This document shows positions 46,908 to 57,502 of a stretch of DNA of 64,000 nucleotides, piece after piece. Within the stretch, counting starts at the first letter, position 1, and each line of letters opens with the position of its first letter. A model generated the notes under the pieces. That model did no database searches and was not told the origin of the DNA. It worked only from the letters and a program-made list of their open reading frames with translations. The translations under genes were made by a program, and so were the position numbers. The stretch is from Castor canadensis (lineage: Eukaryota > Chordata > Mammalia > Rodentia > Castoridae): NCBI RefSeq assembly GCF_047511655.1, contig NC_133390.1, positions 117,532,083-117,596,082 on the forward strand. The letters are read 5' to 3'.

Positions 46908-47654
46908 ATGGCTTGCCTGCCCATTGCTGTCAGCCTCGCAGCATTATTTATTCAAATCTCAGGAGTAAGCTTAGCATTCACCTGTCCCTGCAGGCTTCAT
47001 TTACCCAGAGTTCTGTGCACAATGCCACTGCTACAAGCTCTCCCCTTTCCAAGCACACTGGGGGAGGTGACACTGCATCTGCTTTGTCAGGCCTGCGTGT
47101 TTATTTACAGTTCACATGGGAAGTGGGTCTCCCCCCCTCTCCTGTGGAGTTTTCCTTCCACCACCAATTTTACAAGCTTTCTCACTCCTGATTTCTGGGT
47201 GTGTGCTGCTGCTCCTGCTGGCTGGCATGTTTGTTTACAGCTCATGTGGGAGGTGGGTCTTCCCCCACTCTCCTGTGCAGTTTTCCTCCCTCTGCCACTC
47301 TCACAAGCTTTCCTGCTTCTGGTTGCTGGGTGTGTGCCCCTGCTCCTGCCCTCTCCTCTCCGGCCAGGCCTGGCTTGTTTATTTACAGTTCTGGGAGGGA
47401 TTCCCTGCCCCCTCCTTCAGCACTCAGTGCACCCTATTCTCTTTGCTACGTGTCTTTATTGTTCTTATTGCTTATTACTCAGTTTCTCTTTATTCCCTGG
47501 GTGGGGGTTGGTCTGTCCAGGGGGCTATGCTGGTCTGGCCCAGGGTTGTCTGTGGAAGTACTGTGTACTGCTTAGCTCACCTTGGCTGCATCTTCCAAAC
47601 CGTCTGTGCACGGGTGACTGGCAGCCCAGGGGCCCTCCTGGTTTGTCCATTTAA
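46908..47654 (+). other. long open frame antisense to the L1 5' UTR
   Basis: A 248-codon frame runs on the + strand, opposite to L1 copy B, within its 5' UTR. Overlapping + frames of 227 codons (47116-47799) and 124 codons (47201-47575) are open too. The protein would be hydrophobic, rich in Leu, Cys, Pro and Ser, with a repeated unit that mirrors the DNA monomers. The C-terminal stretch LVCPGGYAGLAQG has a counterpart in the antisense strand of L1 copy E (SVCPGAYAGLSQW, 59729-59911). No known domain is visible. Human L1 has an antisense ORF0 in a similar place, but no sequence relation is seen. Probably an open frame by composition. Confidence 0.35.
46945..47420. repeat. tandem monomers of 130-150 bp in the L1 5' UTR
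   Basis: Units start with TGTTTATTTACAG or close variants at 47098, 47228 and 47376, with a decayed unit from about 46945. Units 47098 and 47228 are alike over nearly their full length (for example CCACTCTCCTGTGCAGTTTTCC against CCCTCTCCTGTGGAGTTTTCC). The third is only partial. Confidence 0.8.
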
Positions 47655-47815
47655 CGTGAAGTGGAGATGCTCTGCACAGGCTGGAGGTGTGGAGGGGTCA
47701 AAATTTTGCCTCTCTTGGTGGCTTTGCCTGCAAGTTGTGTCTCCAGCATCTCTCCAAGATTTCACTATAGGAGGCATGCTTTCTGTTTCCTTCCTCTAGC
47801 CGCCATCTTAGGTGT

Positions 47816-48369
47816 TCTACACTCATGTCATCTTGACTGCATTTCTTCCATATGTTTTTGTGTTCTTGAAGGTCATGTTGAATGGTGATTTCCATCTTCT
47901 ACAATTTAGTCATTTACTTATCCCTCTTTTTGTTTACAGCTAACTGCAACTTAACAAATGCAAAGAATAGTTATCATCCTGATTTCATAAATTACATTGT
48001 CAAACAATTGAAGGATTATCATTAGCTATGAATTTCTATTAAGAATGCTATTAATATAAAGGTCCTTTCAGTTAACTTCAATTGAATAGACTTAGTATGA
48101 AAACTAAGCAAATGGTTTTGTCATATTTTCAGTGATGGATACTTACATTTTAATTCACTCCCCTCTTAATGAAACTTTGATTTTAGTCTACATATTTTAA
48201 TTACTGACACTACCTCTTGCCTCATTCTAACATGTCTCCTGAAAGTTATCTTCCTTTATTTTTAGAGACTATATATAGATTTGTTATGAGAATGAAAACC
48301 CAGCTGCAACATGCTAGTGAGGAAAAGGAGGAAAACTGATATGAAGAGAAATAGTCTAAGTTACATCAC
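47816..48369. other. unassigned AT-rich sequence
   Basis: No gene or repeat recognised between the 5' edge of L1 copy B and the MaLR fragment. Confidence 0.4.
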
Positions 48370-48545
48370 TTATGTGATATGGTCTGAGGGTTTGTGTCCC
48401 CCTAAAATACATATACTGAAACTTAATCCTCTCTTTAATGGTACTAAGAGGTAGATTTCTTGGGAAGTGTCAGGGTGATGAAGTCAGGCTCTTCATGAGT
48501 GGGATTAGGACCTTAATAAAAGAGGTTTCAGAGAATTCAAAAGAC
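48370..48545 (+). mobile_element. partial MaLR LTR (MLT1-like)
   Basis: GATATGGTCTGAGGGTTTGTGTCCCCCTAAAATACATA, then CTTCATGAGTGGGATTAGG and CCTTAATAAAAGAGG follow the first half of the MaLR LTR. The second half is missing. Confidence 0.65.
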
Positions 48546-48589
48546 TGAGCAACAAATAAGAATGTTAAAAATAATATACTGCTTTTGAA

Positions 48590-48834
48590 ATGGGCATAAG
48601 ATCTGAAGTGACATTTCTCAAAAGAAGATATAAATTTGATATCTATATGAAGAAATGCTCAACACCACTGGTGATCAAGAAAATGCAAATTAAAACCACT
48701 TGAGTTATCAACTCACTACAGTTGATTTCATGTCATTAAAAAGATGAAACATAAGAAGAACTTGTAGTGATGTGTTGAAAGGGTATTTATGCAAAAGAAA
48801 TGAACTCTGTGTATCAAATTGATACCTGTTCATT
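48590..48834 (+). mobile_element. L1: L1 ORF2 3'-part fragment
   Basis: GACATTTCTCAAAAGAAGATATAAA and AAGAAATGCTCAACACCACTGG are from the ORF2 C-terminal region, sense strand. It is heavily decayed. Confidence 0.65.
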
Positions 48835-49165
48835 TTTGTAACTAGCAATATGTAGGGATCTAGTTTCAGTCCTTCATGGGTGTAAAATGAGATTCCCTAG
48901 TATTTTTTAAAGGTGTTTTGGGCACATTTGTTGAGAATAAGATGGTTTCAGATTCATAGATTTATTTCTGCGTCCTATAAGAATATATCTCATTACTCTA
49001 TCTACTGTTTTATATAAGCACAATGCTTTTTTTTTTAAATGGATCTGTAGTATAATTTGAAGTTGGGTATTGTGATACACTGAGTATTGATCTTTTTGTT
49101 CAGTACAGTTTGGCTATTTGGGGTTTTTTGTACTTTCATAAAAGTTTTAGGATTTTTCCCAAACA
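48835..49165 (-). mobile_element. L1: L1 ORF2 middle fragment, inverted
   Basis: Reverse-strand L1 text equivalent to copy A near 15880-16150 (GTAGTATAATTTGAAGTTGGGTATTGTGATAC). It lies in opposite orientation to its neighbours on both sides. Confidence 0.65.
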
Positions 49166-49930
49166 AATTATGCATAGAAGGAAATTATTTCAACATATAT
49201 GACAAATACATAGTAACATGATACCAAATGGAAAACTTCAAAGTTTTTATTCTAAATCTGGAGAAGATAAGTATGCACACTTTTGTCACTTGTATCCAAC
49301 ATAAAAGTGTTAGAGCAATTGAACAAGAAAACAAATAAAGAGGAAACCACTGGAAAGTTATGGAGTTGTCACTATTTGCAGATGATATTATGCCATATTA
49401 ACTGAAAAGTCTAAAGACCCTACCAAAAACTTTTACAAATAATGAATTAATTAAAAATTAAGGACACAAAGTTAACACTGAAAAATCAGAAACATTTCTG
49501 TATTTCAATAGTCAAATGTTGAAAAAGACATTAAGAAATATACTTTTAGTAGTCGCTAAATAATCAGGATAAGTAATCAGGGTAAGATACAGATAAATTT
49601 AATAAAGTGAAAATTCTACAATAGAAACTATAAAACAATGTAAGATAAATCAAAGAAGGACACAAATAAATGAAAACAAGCTATGCTTATGGATTGCAAG
49701 AATTAATATTACTAAAATGTCCACATTACACAAAATAAACTATAGATTCATTGAAGTTCCTTTCAAAACACCATCATCATACTTCACTGAAATGGAAAAA
49801 CATTACTGAAAGCTATGCAGAAATGCAAAAGACACTATATAGCTAAATCAGTATTAACCAAAAAAAAAAAAAAACCTGGAGGCTTCACACTGATACACCT
49901 CTACTTTCATAAATGATGGGATACAAAAGA
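49166..49930 (+). mobile_element. L1: L1 ORF2 reverse transcriptase fragment
   Basis: Sense-strand RT region of an older L1. The active-site text near 49370-49395 translates as LSLFADDIM, so this decayed piece keeps the two aspartates that the younger copies have lost. A run of 15 A at 49860-49874 is within it. No long frame is open. Confidence 0.65.
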
Positions 49931-52224
49931 AGTAAAAATAGGTTTGTATGTTCAACAGCAGGATATTGAATTCTTTCCTTCTCAGTTGCTTTTATTTGGT
50001 TGATGAAATGAATTCATCTCTAAGATACAGGTAAGGGTGGAGAGGGATTGGGATATTAAATTGGTAACAGAGGGTCTGAAAATGTTGCAATAGTTAATGG
50101 GCATGAGATGTAACTTAGGAATCAGGCACTGCTTTGGGGCTTCCAGGAAGTAAATGAAGGAGGTAATCAATTACTCTAAGTGGTTGGACATCTTCTTCCA
50201 AACAAGACTAGAACAATTTTCAAACAAATAGCAGCACAAAATAGTATTTTAATTATGGTGCATTTTTATCATCAGACTCTAAGAGGAGTAAGTGGCTAGG
50301 AATTCCAGTGTGTTCCAAAAATGACTTTAGAGAATCAGTAAGAGATTGAGAAAATTATCAAGTTCCAAGAAGGGAGGTGGACAAGCTTCCTGAGCTGTAT
50401 AATAGAATACAGGCCCAATGCAAAGAGGAACACCTGTAATAATGGTAATAATATCAAGACAATAGTTAACATATATATGTACCTATATACACACATATAT
50501 ACATATATATATATCCCTACTTGTCACAGTCCATGCAATTTATCTCATATAATTCCTTTTTCATAGTTATAAAAAGGCTTGGTATTTTGCATATTATGCA
50601 TAGAAAACAACCAGAAACTGAGTGGTAAAGATCCAAGGCAAGGCATTGTGGGTGTCTCACATTGTTGGCTGCAACAGTGATATGTGCATTAACATGGATT
50701 GTGGCATTAAACTTGTCTTTCATATATTACCTCCCACAGAGAAAACCCAGTCTTCCCATCCTCAAGGGAGGCAACCCAAAATTGCTCTACTCAGTCACAT
50801 TTCTAGCTCTAAGTTCAGAATCAGGAGATTAACTATACAAATAGAGGAAACGGAACTAAAAAAATCCTAAATTAAAACTCCCATTTAGAAAGAATAGCAA
50901 ACCTATTGCATTCATTGACCCAGAGATAAATTACCAAATCTCATAGGTAGAAATATTGATGATGGTCTCCTCTGACTACTAGGCAAGTTCCTTAACATAG
51001 CATATATGAGGTTCTTATTCTATGCTGAAAAAACTTTCTTGATCAATATACTTTCTTGATCAATATATAAACTTTCTTGATCAATATACTTGAATTTGTT
51101 CCTGGGTGTCTCATACTAATATCCTTATTTGAGAGACTAGGGCAAAAACAAAGCTTGATAAAACTGGAAAAAAGAAATTGCTTTAATCTAAGCATGGTGA
51201 TGAGAGCCTATTTTTTGGGAAAAAGTATTAACATACTGCAAAGATATATTGGAAAGATATATATGTTAAAGTGTTTAATAATAGCTAATAAATTTAAACA
51301 AACTGTTAATGCACAGTAACAATAATAGAGAAATTTTTTAAAAAGTTAGTTTTTCATAAGAAACTATTTGTACCAAAGGACAATATTAGACAGTGTCACC
51401 AATGAAAGAGCACTCATATACCATGGATCAACAGTTGGCAAAGTAGACTCTCCTCAATCATACTTGCTTCCTTCTTATTCAAGGGAAGTCATGATCCCAT
51501 CTATGATATATCGGTGCAGATTTCTTAACAGAGAGGCTCAATCCATCTAATAGGCAAGGGCAATTTATTAGATTAGTGCAGTAAGAGTAGCTAATAAATA
51601 AGAGATATAATGTAAAGTTTGTAAATGCTGTTTTTATTTTGATTTTATAAAAATTCAGATGTAAATGTGTTCTAAAAATGCTGATCACTACCATTATAGA
51701 TGTAGGATTGCAGATACTGAATTGTCTAAACAAAACATGGATGCTCCATCTGATTTAGGGTTTTATAAGTTTTTTAGAATTTTCCTTATAAAATCTATGC
51801 TTATATAATTTTAATGACCACCTTGTACCTGGATATTTTGAGAAATATAATGTTGCACACTTTCGATTCTGGAATAAGACACATTTTACATATCTATGTG
51901 GAGCAAGGAATAATTTAAAATATCACATTGCAGAAGTGGTAATTTTACTAACATTAAACGCATTATGGTTGTGATAATATTGTGATTAATTTTTTCATGT
52001 GTGTAAACAGATGCAAACACACATCCTTTTATTTAACACCACAAATGGACACAAACACCAAGTCCTGCATTTTTAGGTAGCTTGTGATTTACTCAAGTCC
52101 TTAATTAAAATTCCCTTTCCGAAGGAGGAAAGGAATAAAAGAATGATAGATAGGGAAATGTAAGATGCGTTTTCTTATTACTTAGCCTGAAATGACAATA
52201 AGCACATAATTAAACATACACTTT
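49931..52224. other. unassigned AT-rich sequence with simple repeats
   Basis: It contains an AT-rich (TA/CA) stretch at 50467-50515 and a small tandem repeat at 51033-51087. No gene or RNA recognised. Confidence 0.4.
51033..51087. repeat. three copies of a 17-bp unit
   Basis: ACTTTCTTGATCAATAT occurs at 51033-51049, 51050-51066 and 51071-51087, the last after a 4-bp spacer. All three are identical. Confidence 0.95.
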
Positions 52225-52640
52225 AAAAATAACATGAACCAGTAATACATATATACCTGGAAATGTCACAAAGAAACTCCCTATAAGCTATCTTAAACAA
52301 CTAAAAATATCATTTTCTTCTTCTTCCTTTCTTATACAAAATCCAAGGGCAAGAGGGCAGAACAGGTCCTGCTTGTGGTGGTAGTGGGGTGGTACTAGTG
52401 GGACAGGGAGAAGGTGGGGAAATGGTGAAGGAGGATGAATATGGTGCCAATCGTGTGTACACATGTATGTAAATGGAACAATGATACCTGTTGAAAGTAT
52501 TCCAGGAATGGGGGAGATTGGGGATAAAGGAGAATGATAGAAGGGGTGAATTCAAATATGGTATATTTGATATATTGTTAAGAACTTTTGTACATGCCAC
52601 AATGTGCCCCAGCACAAAGATAAAAAATAAATAACATGCT
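52225..52640 (+). mobile_element. L1: L1 3' UTR fragment of a second subfamily
   Basis: GGAAATGTCACAAAGAAACTCCCTATAAGCTATCTTAAAC, then GGGCAGAACAGGTCCTGC and a G-rich stretch lead to a tail with AAAGATAAAAAATAAATAAC. The AACAGGTCCTGC block recurs reversed in the nested insert at 36576-36975. Confidence 0.6.
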
Positions 52641-52649
52641 AATTAAACT

Positions 52650-52994
52650 CTAAGAAAAAAGAATGATAGAAAGTGAATGATAATGAAATACATCCCATCT
52701 GTACAGAAACAGGACACAAGTAAACACTGAAAACTGTTGCACAACTTAGGATATGGGGGAAAGAGGGGAGAAAGAACAGTGGAAGGTGTTAGACTTGTTT
52801 AAGCACAATATATTTACAGGTAAAAATACCAAGGAAAAACCCCCACTTAACAACTCACAGACACTTTAAGAAGGGGACTGGGGTAAGAGAGAGAATAATA
52901 GAGGGAATGTAACAAACTGGAATATAATGTATGTATACATGGAAATATCACAATGAAACTGTACGTATAACTAACATACACTAACAAAATGTTT
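52650..52994 (+). mobile_element. L1: second L1 3' UTR fragment of similar type
   Basis: GAAACAGGACACAAGTAAACACTG, a G/A-rich part and GGGAATGTAACAAACTGGAATATAATG with TGGAAATATCACAATGAAACTG resemble the same kind of 3' UTR as the preceding fragment. It is a separate insertion. Confidence 0.5.
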
Positions 52995-54509
52995 TCACAA
53001 ATTCCCTTGACACAATTCTCCAGTAGAAGGTAGTCATAAGTGAAAAAAAAATACATAGTAAATATCTATTTAAAAAATAATTTGATTCTGTCCCACAAAA
53101 CAAATAATATAAATTCTTATTATATATTATATAAGGTAAAATCATTTTATATGTTATCCTTGTTTTATTTCAAACTGCATAGTTTTAAATGGCATTGAAT
53201 GAGCACTTATTTAATGAATTCTTCTATTAACCCACTAATACTATAATTTACCAATTTCCAAACCTGGTTCTATATCTATTCTGTGAGCTCCATAATAATA
53301 AAGATCATGCTTGATGTATCTCTTTATCCTTTAAAAACTATACACCTCTGTCCATGATATTCAGTAGATACTTGACTCCTTAGTGAAAAAACTGTTAATT
53401 TTAAAATATGTTGAATTTTTCTTATATTGTGTGCTTTTAAGTAAGAAATTAATCTATTCATTTATCAAAAATGTGTGTTTATTGAACATGCTTTAATGTG
53501 CAGCTCTGTGGTTCATTACGATGTAGATTACACAGAATTCATTCCTTTGGGGGTCAACTAGAAAATAATTTTGGTTAAAAATAATAAAATTAGAGGAGAT
53601 CCTTGGTTGGGGAAAGTTAGAAAGGTATTGTAAAGGAAATAACTAAATTCATTCAAACCCAAAAGAAAGTAAATGTTAATATATTTGGAAGGCAATAACA
53701 CAGTAAAAGCATTTTGAGATCTAAGTAATGAAGACTTAAAAAACTGGTGAATTTGAATATTTTTATTTTAGGCCATTATACGAAAAGGGACTTTGTTAAT
53801 TTGCATTAAAGTAAATAAATCACTAGATCTGTGCTTCAGGAAGTTTAATCTGTTGGTGGAGTGTGAAAATTACAATAGAAGAAGAAAGTGAATGCAGAGA
53901 CAAATGGAATGGTTCTTCCACTATTGAGGTATTAATGTGAATATTGGGCATGAAAATAAGAAAAAAAAATACAAAAATTGTATCAATAAAAGCTGCATAC
54001 AGATTGAATGTGTCGGACATGTGGGGAGGGAGGACAAAGGATGAGATTGTTCAAAATACGACTTCCTACAAATTACATTTAGCAGTTTATTTTGGCAAAG
54101 TAATGATTCATCAATGAGCAAAAAACTGGACCAAAAACTGTATACCCTACCACATGGACAAATACATTTATAGTAAGGAAAAGGATTACACTTCCTGAAA
54201 CAACCTGATTGGCAGTGCTGCTATTTGCCTTAAATGTTCATTTTGGGGAGCAAATTTCATCCTCTAATAGATTGGAGGTTCAACTGCTATGATTGAGACA
54301 TGCATGTTTTAGGAGATACTTCCAGGTTAGGTTAAGATCTGTTAAACATTACTGTCAGTTTGCAGTTTCCCAAGCGTGGTCAAATTTTGAGTGTGCACTG
54401 ATATGGGCTTAGGGCAAATGTAATTAATTTTAACAAGTTTCACATTCATATAATCATACATACAGCAACATTGATTTAAAAAATGTCTTTTATTAGCATA
54501 TATTAGTTG
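52995..54509. other. unassigned AT-rich sequence
   Basis: No gene, RNA or clear repeat recognised. Confidence 0.4.
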
Positions 54510-54960
54510 CAAAGGGGATATTCGTTGTGACTTTGCATATGTGCTTACAATGTATTTTAATTAGATTTACCCCCTCTGCCATTCTCTCACCCTCATTCCC
54601 CAAATTCTTTGAACAATTTCAACAGGTTTCATTTTTCTATTCTCATACACACATAAAAATACCTCAACTATATTTTTCCTCCTTTACCCTCGCTGATTAT
54701 CCTCTCTTCCTCCTACTGATACTTCCCTCAGACAGGACCCATTTTACCTTCCTGCCCTTCATTTTTTTAGCATATATGGATTGCTCAAGGAGGTCCTGCT
54801 GTGGCATTTCATATATTGTAGTTATTCAGATTAACTTCCTCTACAACTTACTCTTTCTCTATCACCCTGTTCCTTTCAACTGCTTTCAATGCATTTCATT
54901 ACTATTATAATTTCATGATTGTAGAATGTCACATTTTTCCTAAAACCACAAGGCTGACAG
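54510..54960 (-). mobile_element. L1: L1 3' UTR fragment, reversed
   Basis: Reversed 3' UTR text with a pyrimidine-rich + strand (54560-54760) and the AGACAGGACCCATTTTACC block, which is the reverse of the GGTCCTG block in the fragments at 39060 and 52360. The 127-codon + frame at 54527-54910 is a by-product of low stop density. Confidence 0.5.
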
Positions 54961-55744
54961 CTAATCAAGTATACAAAGAACAAAAGACTCACACAAAAGA
55001 AGCTAGAGGCCTATTTGTATATATTTTTTCTGCAATTTTTCCTAATTGCTTGGTAAAAGAAAAAAAATTAAACAATTACCTGGTTAAGTGATGAGATAAA
55101 GCATCCACACTAAATATGGTCTCCACATTTCTTTGGGCCACAAACAGCTTGTTCTACACATTCCACCAATTACAATTCTTCTCAAGAGCTTACACTCCAC
55201 TTCCAAAAATTATAATTTTTATGTCTTATGTGATACACTGCATACACTGAAGAATTAGAGACTAGGCTAAGAAATAATTTTATAGTCCATAACTTTTTTG
55301 TTATTAACTAGATGACATTTATTCATTTTTTTTCAGTAGTATGCAGTATCCATTTAGTAATTTACATTAAAAATAACTTAAGAATTCCTTTTGTTATGTT
55401 TGTAATGTAGGTTTGTCTTGTCTGTGTATTCTGGCATTACTGATTCAAATCATTGTATGTAGCTAAGTTCTTTTTACCTCCTAAGTTACATGCATTAAAT
55501 TTATGAACCAACTACATATTTTTTAAATGGCCCAACTAGATGTGTATTTTGATATACATTTACAGAAACATTTTATATTCCTGTCAGAGGAATTTCAAAG
55601 TTCACTTTTCAGCATTTCAAATGCAGAATTCTTCTCTTTAAATCTTGTAGCAAATCTAGTAAGAAAATAATATACTCCTACTGTTGAAACATAAACTGAA
55701 CCTCAATAAAATTTTAGTAAGTTTATCTTACTAAATAGTTACTC
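54961..55744. other. unassigned AT-rich sequence
   Basis: No gene or repeat recognised. Confidence 0.4.
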
Positions 55745-57372
55745 ATGAATCCTGTAATAATAAATCCAGGGTATTCCCTGCTCTTTTGTGTATTAACTGC
55801 AAGATTTTGGGTCTAATATTAAAATCCTTAATATCCACTTTGAGTTGATAAAAGTATAGAGTGACAGGCATGGATCTACTTTCAGTTTTCTGTAGGTTGA
55901 CAGCCACTTTTCCCTGCAACATTTTTTGAAAAGGCTGTCTTTTCTCCATAGTATGTTTTTGGAACCCTGATCAAAAATAAGGTGGGCATAGCTGTGTAGA
56001 TTCATATCCAGGTATTCTATTCTGTTCCACTGGTCTTCATGCTCTGTTTTTGTGCCAGTAACATACTGTTTTTATTGCTATGACTCTGTAGTATAATTTG
56101 AAGTCGGGTGTTGTGATTCCTCCAGCATTTGTCTTTTTGCTCAGTATTACCTTTGTTCTTACTGGTCTTTTGTGTTTCCAAATGAGATTTAGGGTAGATT
56201 TTTCAATCTCTGCAATGAATCTCATTGGAATTTTGATGGGAATTGCAATAAGCATGTATATTGATTTTGGTAGTATAGCCATTTTTATTATGTTGATTCT
56301 GCCAATCCATATTGGCAGATCTGTCCACCTTCTGTAGTCTTCCTTGATCTCTTTCTTCAGTGGTTTGTAGTTCTCTTTATAGAGGTCATTTATGTCCTTT
56401 GCTAAATTTACTCCTAGGTATTTGTGGCTTTTTTTGAGGGTATTGTAACTGGAATTGTTTTCTTATATTCTTTCTCAGTTTGTTTGTTATTGGTGTATAG
56501 AAAAGCTAATGATTTTGTAAGTTGATTTTGTATCCTGCTACTTTGCTGAAGCTTATTATACTGTCTAGGAGTCTTGAGGTGGGATTTTTGGGTCTTTGAG
56601 GTATGGGGTAATGTCTTCTGCAAATAGGGATATTTTGACAATTTCTTTACCTATTTGTATTCCTTTTAGTTCTTCTTCTAGCATTATTGCTCTGGCTAGG
56701 AATTCCAGGATTATGTTGAATAGGAGCAGGGAGAGTAGGCACACTTGTCTCATTCCTCATTTTAGGGAAAATGTTTTCAGTTTGTCCCCATTAAGTATGA
56801 TGCTAGCTATATGCTTATCATATATAGCCTTTACAGTGTTGAGGTACATTCCTTCTATTACTAGTTTTCTTAGAGCATTTTCATGAAGTGGTGTTGAATC
56901 TTATCAAAGGCTTTTTCTGCATCTATTGAGATGATCAAGTGGTTTTTATCTTTACTTCTATTAATGTGTTGTGGTACATTTATTGATTTGCATACGTTGA
57001 ATTATCCCTGCATCCCTGGGATGAAGCCAACTTGGTCAAGGTGAATGATCTTTCTGATACATTGTTGGATTCAGTTTGTCATCATTTTATTGAGGATTTT
57101 TGCATTATTCTTTAAGGAGATTGGCCTGTAGTATTATTTTTGAATCTGTCCTTTTCTGGTTTGGGGATGGATATTATATTGGCTTTATAGAATGAGTTTG
57201 ACAGTGTTCCTTCCATTTCTATTTTATGGAAAAGTTTAAGAAGTGTTGGTATTAGTTCTTCTTTGAAGGTCTGGTAGAATTCAGCTGAGACACTGTCAGG
57301 TCCTGGACTTTTCTTTTTGGGAGACTTTTTATTGCTGCTTCAATTTCATTATGTTTTATAGATATTTCCTCA
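55745..57372 (-). pseudogene. ORF2: L1 ORF2 internal fragment (copy C)
   Basis: This is a minus-strand L1 piece truncated on both sides, matching copy A at about 15790-17400. It covers the RT core and the following thumb/C-terminal part, with ILEFLARAI at 56565-56753 and [12 protein letters not shown] at 56037-56282. The RT active site reads Phe-Ala-Glu-Asp, the first aspartate replaced. No 3' UTR or tail remains. Stops and frameshifts are frequent. Confidence 0.85.
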
Positions 57373-57502
57373 ATAGCATTTTTAAATCTGAAATGTTCCA
57401 TCTGTTTGTGTGGCTGCTATTCACTAACATTATGCAATTAAAAATACATCACTAAGTGCTGTGTCTGTATTTTTAGTTTAAATTATAAAAGTGTTATCAT
57501 AC

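Larger units (their letters stand above)
42630..47815 (-). mobile_element. L1: L1 copy B, best preserved, lacking its 3' end
   Basis: On the minus strand it holds a 5' UTR with a tandem repeat (46118-47815), ORF1 (45026-46117), a 50-bp spacer and ORF2 (42630-44975). It ends abruptly inside the RT domain; by comparison with copy A about 1.9 kb of ORF2 and 3' UTR are missing and there is no tail. The 5' edge has the YY1-like CGCCATCTT (47801-47809; AAGATGGCG on the L1 strand), close to the first base of the element as in other L1s. Deletion after insertion is the simplest reason for the lost end. Confidence 0.88.
46118..47815 (-). other. 5' UTR of L1 copy B
   Basis: After an A-rich (T-rich on the L1 strand) stretch at 46290-46860, with an impure (AAATA)n/(TA)n part at 46530-46600, comes a GC-richer region at 46900-47815 with tandem units. 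It should contain the internal promoter. The antisense strand holds long open frames, described separately. Confidence 0.75.

Noticed and set aside
47116-47799. 227-codon + strand frame, a candidate gene
   Set aside because: It lies antisense in the repeated L1 5' UTR, overlaps two other open frames, and shows no domain. It reflects composition and tandem units.
54527-54910. 127-codon frame on the plus strand
   Set aside because: It is antisense to an L1 3' UTR fragment, pyrimidine-rich and without a domain.
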